Source of the DNA: an uncultured Duganella sp.
GTDB taxonomy: Bacteria; Pseudomonadota; Gammaproteobacteria; Burkholderiales; Burkholderiaceae
Direction: 5' to 3'
DNA length: 7,597 nt
NCBI GenBank assembly: GCA_946482335.1
Contig: CAMLRG010000236.1
Coordinates: 1-7,597 of the forward strand
Below, one piece after another: positions 5,840 through 7,597 of this stretch. The position numbers and the translations under genes were made by a program. Each line of letters starts with the position of its first letter. Positions within the stretch are counted from its first letter, which is position 1. The notes below the pieces were generated by a model. That model worked only from the letters and a program-made list of their open reading frames with translations, made no database searches and was not told the origin of the DNA.

Positions 5840-7306
5840 CTATCGCAAAATCTTCAACTCCGTCACGCCCGGCCTCACCGGCACCAGTTCCGTTGCCGGC
5901 GCAGGTGCGCGGCCTGGCACCGGCGCACCTTCGCGCATGCGCGCCGACGCCGACGCCGCCGCGCCACCCACCGGCGCCGGGCACATGCCGGTGGCGTTGC
6001 GGTACAGGGCAGCCTGCAGCAGGTTCTCTTCCGGATCTCCCAGCGCATACACCACGTTGTCGCGCACTTTGCAGGTTGGCGCGAAACCGTCGCCGTAATC
6101 GCCCCAGCCCTTGGCATTCACGCCCTGGAACTGGATCATGAAATAGTAGGTGCCGCAATTGAGGGTCGGGATGAAGGCATACGGCTTGCCGCAAGTCGTG
6201 CTGCCGACCAGCTCGACTTCGATGTCGATGCCGCGCAAGCCGTTGACGATCGATTCGCTGGCCGAGCAGGTGCCCGGGCCGGCGATCACGGTGACCTTGT
6301 CCAGGCCCAGGTAGGGCAGCGGCGTGCCGCGCGGCGTGGCCTGGCCCGGCACCAGGCCGTAGGCCATGGTGGTGAACAGTTGCGGGCTCCGGCTGGCGTC
6401 CGGATTGTTGGTGAGGGTCTGCTCGAAGGTCCTTCCCAGGGCACGCGCCGGACCGGCAATCATATAGGCCACCTCGCTGGCGATACTGAGCTTGCCGCCG
6501 CCGTTGTAGCGCAGGTCCAGCACCAGGCCCTTCACGCCGGCATTGCGCAGGGTGGTGAAGCCGTCGATCAGGCGCTGCTCCGAGATATCGTTATGGCTGG
6601 AGAACAGCATGTAGCCGATCTTCTTGCCCGCCGACTCGAACACCTGCACCTTGCCGACCGGGTTATAGGTGACGTTGGCCGATTCCAGCACGCGTTCGAT
6701 GCGCACCAGGCCGCGCCCCAGGCGCAGGTGGTGGCGCTCGCCAGCCGTCTTCGGGAACAGTCCGGCATTCAGCTTGTCGACCAGGGCCGGCGTGCTGGAA
6801 TGGACGAAATCGACATGGTCGACGCCCAGCAGCTCGTCGCCGCGCCGGATGCCGGCCACCGCGGCGGCACTGCCCGGCTCCACGTGGGCCACCAGCCATT
6901 GGCGCGGGATGCCGGTATTGCGCACCCAGGTCATGCCGTAGCCCAGCGAAACGCCTTGCTGCAATTCCTCGTACTGCTTTTGCTGGTAGGTGTAGTGGTA
7001 GCGGTCCTTCGGCTGGCCGGAGGCGGTCAGCGCCGGCGTTTTCAGCGCGTGGAAATAGTCGACAGCCGTGCGGTAGTCGGCCATCTTCACGTCCGGCACT
7101 TCCTTGTTCCAAAGATAAGTCTCATCCGCCCACAGGCGCAGGAAGCTCATCTCGTCCTGCAGCGTGCCCTGGCGGTCCAGTGGGCCGACGGGCTTTTCGC
7201 AGCGGCCCATATAGGACTCGGGGACGCCGGGCGGCAAGAGCTCGGCAGCGGTGGCCGGCAGCACAGCCAGCAAGCTGGCGGAAATGACAAGGGAACGGAA
7301 GATCAT
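5840..7306 (-). CDS. S41 family serine peptidase with PDZ-like region, exported
   Basis: 488-residue protein of the S41 (C-terminal processing peptidase) family, which cleaves with a Ser-Lys dyad. Residues 1-20 look like a signal peptide (cut after ATA), with no lipobox. The N-terminal helical part has DETYLWNKEVPD (61-72), common in S41 proteins. Residues about 118-200 resemble a PDZ domain (EPGSAAAVAGIRRGDELL, 143-160). The core has GLVLDLRYNGGG (260-271). The dyad is S348 in TCSASES and K374 in TTCGKPY, 26 apart against about 25 in CtpA/Tsp. Cysteines 347 and 372 sit near the dyad; C36, C384, C412 and C442 are further cysteines, so disulfides are possible. The tail (443-480) is Ala/Pro rich. 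The start at 7306 gives an intact signal peptide, though its GGGAGG lies only 2 nt away. The M14 gene follows after 36 nt. The family's bacterial members serve in processing or scavenging proteins; the target here is unknown. Confidence 0.92.
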   Translation of the reverse strand: MIFRSLVISASLLAVLPATAAELLPPGVPESYMGRCEKPVGPLDRQGTLQDEMSFLRLWADETYLWNKEVPDVKMADYRTAVDYFHALKTPALTASGQPKDRYHYTYQQKQYEELQQGVSLGYGMTWVRNTGIPRQWLVAHVEPGSAAAVAGIRRGDELLGVDHVDFVHSSTPALVDKLNAGLFPKTAGERHHLRLGRGLVRIERVLESANVTYNPVGKVQVFESAGKKIGYMLFSSHNDISEQRLIDGFTTLRNAGVKGLVLDLRYNGGGKLSIASEVAYMIAGPARALGRTFEQTLTNNPDASRSPQLFTTMAYGLVPGQATPRGTPLPYLGLDKVTVIAGPGTCSASESIVNGLRGIDIEVELVGSTTCGKPYAFIPTLNCGTYYFMIQFQGVNAKGWGDYGDGFAPTCKVRDNVVYALGDPEENLLQAALYRNATGMCPAPVGGAAASASARMREGAPVPGRAPAPATELVPVRPGVTELKILR

Positions 7307-7308
7307 AG

Positions 7309-7320
7309 CCTCCCATTCTA
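7309..7320 (-). promoter_or_regulatory. Unusual start region of the S41 gene: very close SD and a -10-like TAGAAT
   Basis: The minus strand has GGGAGG (7309-7314) only 2 nt before the ATG, closer than the usual 5-9 nt. Directly upstream is TAGAAT (7315-7320), 5 of 6 matches to a -10 box, with no clear -35. Transcription from it would begin close to the start codon. No other in-frame start keeps the signal peptide intact. Confidence 0.25.
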
Positions 7321-7331
7321 ACGCGGCCGCG

Positions 7332-7362
7332 AAATAAAAACGGCGCCGCGAGGGCGCCGTTT
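7332..7362 (-). terminator. Intrinsic terminator after the indolepyruvate ferredoxin oxidoreductase gene
   Basis: AAACGGCGCC (7338-7347) and GGCGCCGTTT (7353-7362) form a perfect 10-bp stem with a 5-nt loop. Read on the minus strand the stem is followed by TTTTTATTT (7332-7340, partly in the stem), a good uridine tract; on the plus strand only TTT follows. It therefore ends transcription of the gene at its right and separates it from the S41 gene. It begins about 20 nt after that gene's stop codon. Confidence 0.9.
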
Positions 7363-7382
7363 GTAACAGGCTATTTCAGCCC

Positions 7383-7597
7383 TTATGCAGCGTGGCTGGC
7401 AGCGGCCGGGGCGTTGAAGCTGGCCAGCAGCGACGCTTCCTTCTGCTTGGCAGCCTTCAGGTGGCGCTCCTTGACATGGCCGTAGCCGCGGATGTCTTCC
7501 GGAATGCGGGCGATCGCGACGGCGGTGGCCAGGTTGTCGGCGTTCAGCTTCGCCAGCAAGCCTTGCACGGTGTTGCGGTATTCGCCGATCAGGGCGC
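7383..7597 (-). CDS. Indolepyruvate ferredoxin oxidoreductase family protein, C-terminal end only
   Basis: The frame enters from the right edge and gives the last 70 residues before TAA at 7383-7385. The segment ARIPEDIRGYGHVKERHL matches, from memory, the conserved tail of the large fused 2-oxoacid:ferredoxin oxidoreductases of Proteobacteria (about 1150-1200 residues, alpha and beta parts joined). These cytoplasmic enzymes use thiamine diphosphate and iron-sulfur clusters to convert indolepyruvate and other aryl-pyruvates, made by transamination of aromatic amino acids, to acyl-CoA and CO2. No cofactor motif falls inside the window, so the call rests on the tail alone. The short Ala-rich end (NAPAAASHAA) is a typical variable tail. 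A GTG at 7566-7568 is inside the gene, not its start. A terminator follows, so the gene is a separate transcription unit from the peptidase/GH92 genes. Confidence 0.72.
   Translation of the reverse strand, partial: ALIGEYRNTVQGLLAKLNADNLATAVAIARIPEDIRGYGHVKERHLKAAKQKEASLLASFNAPAAASHAA

Noticed and set aside
5454..6194. Minus-strand open frame of about 246 codons spanning the S41-M14 junction
   Set aside because: It is out of frame with both peptidases and Arg-rich; it is a shadow and not a third gene in the gap.
3962..7321. Plus-strand open frame of about 1119 codons running opposite the M14 and S41 genes
   Set aside because: The minus-strand genes underneath have complete catalytic motifs and signal peptides. 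The plus-strand translation is rich in Arg, His, Gly, Ala and Val with no recognisable motif, as expected for the mirror of G+C-rich codons.

Overview
The window carries five genes, all on the minus strand, with very short gaps. Base composition is high in G+C (low-to-mid 60s percent by eye). The first gene read is the C-terminal end of a large fused indolepyruvate:ferredoxin oxidoreductase-type protein. That arrangement, with secreted S41 and M14 peptidases and GH92 glycosidases, fits a Gram-negative betaproteobacterium, most likely an Oxalobacteraceae/Massilia-like organism. This placement is inferred from gene style; no rRNA or other taxonomic marker is present.

Layout in the direction of transcription (right to left): (1) 7597-7383, end of the indolepyruvate ferredoxin oxidoreductase family gene, followed by a strong intrinsic terminator at 7332-7362. 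(2) 7306-5840, an exported S41 (C-terminal-processing type) serine peptidase with a PDZ-like region. (3) 36 bp further, 5803-4049, an exported M14 zinc carboxypeptidase-family protein. (4) A 97-bp, comparatively AT-rich gap at 3952-4048 (99 bp counted from the start codon) holds a candidate promoter and two inverted repeats. (5) 3949-1613, an exported GH92 alpha-mannosidase with the canonical catalytic motifs. (6) 1616-1, overlapping the previous gene by ATGA, a second and much more divergent GH92 protein cut by the window edge. This last gene has no stop codon inside the window, so a search for complete ORFs would miss it.

The two GH92 genes almost certainly form one translationally coupled unit. 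S41 and M14 probably form another, and the gap between the pairs has its own candidate control elements. All four proteins have N-terminal signal peptides, so together they could attack alpha-mannosylated protein outside the cytoplasm, the peptidases cutting the polypeptide and the GH92 enzymes trimming mannose. This joint role is inference from context.

The most notable point is that the second GH92 protein does not show the usual general-acid glutamate in the motif where its neighbour has it. This raises the possibility of an unusual substrate, such as a mannosyl phosphodiester, or of a different catalytic acid. No mobile element, CRISPR array, tRNA or rRNA was seen. No stretch over 300 bases is without a gene.
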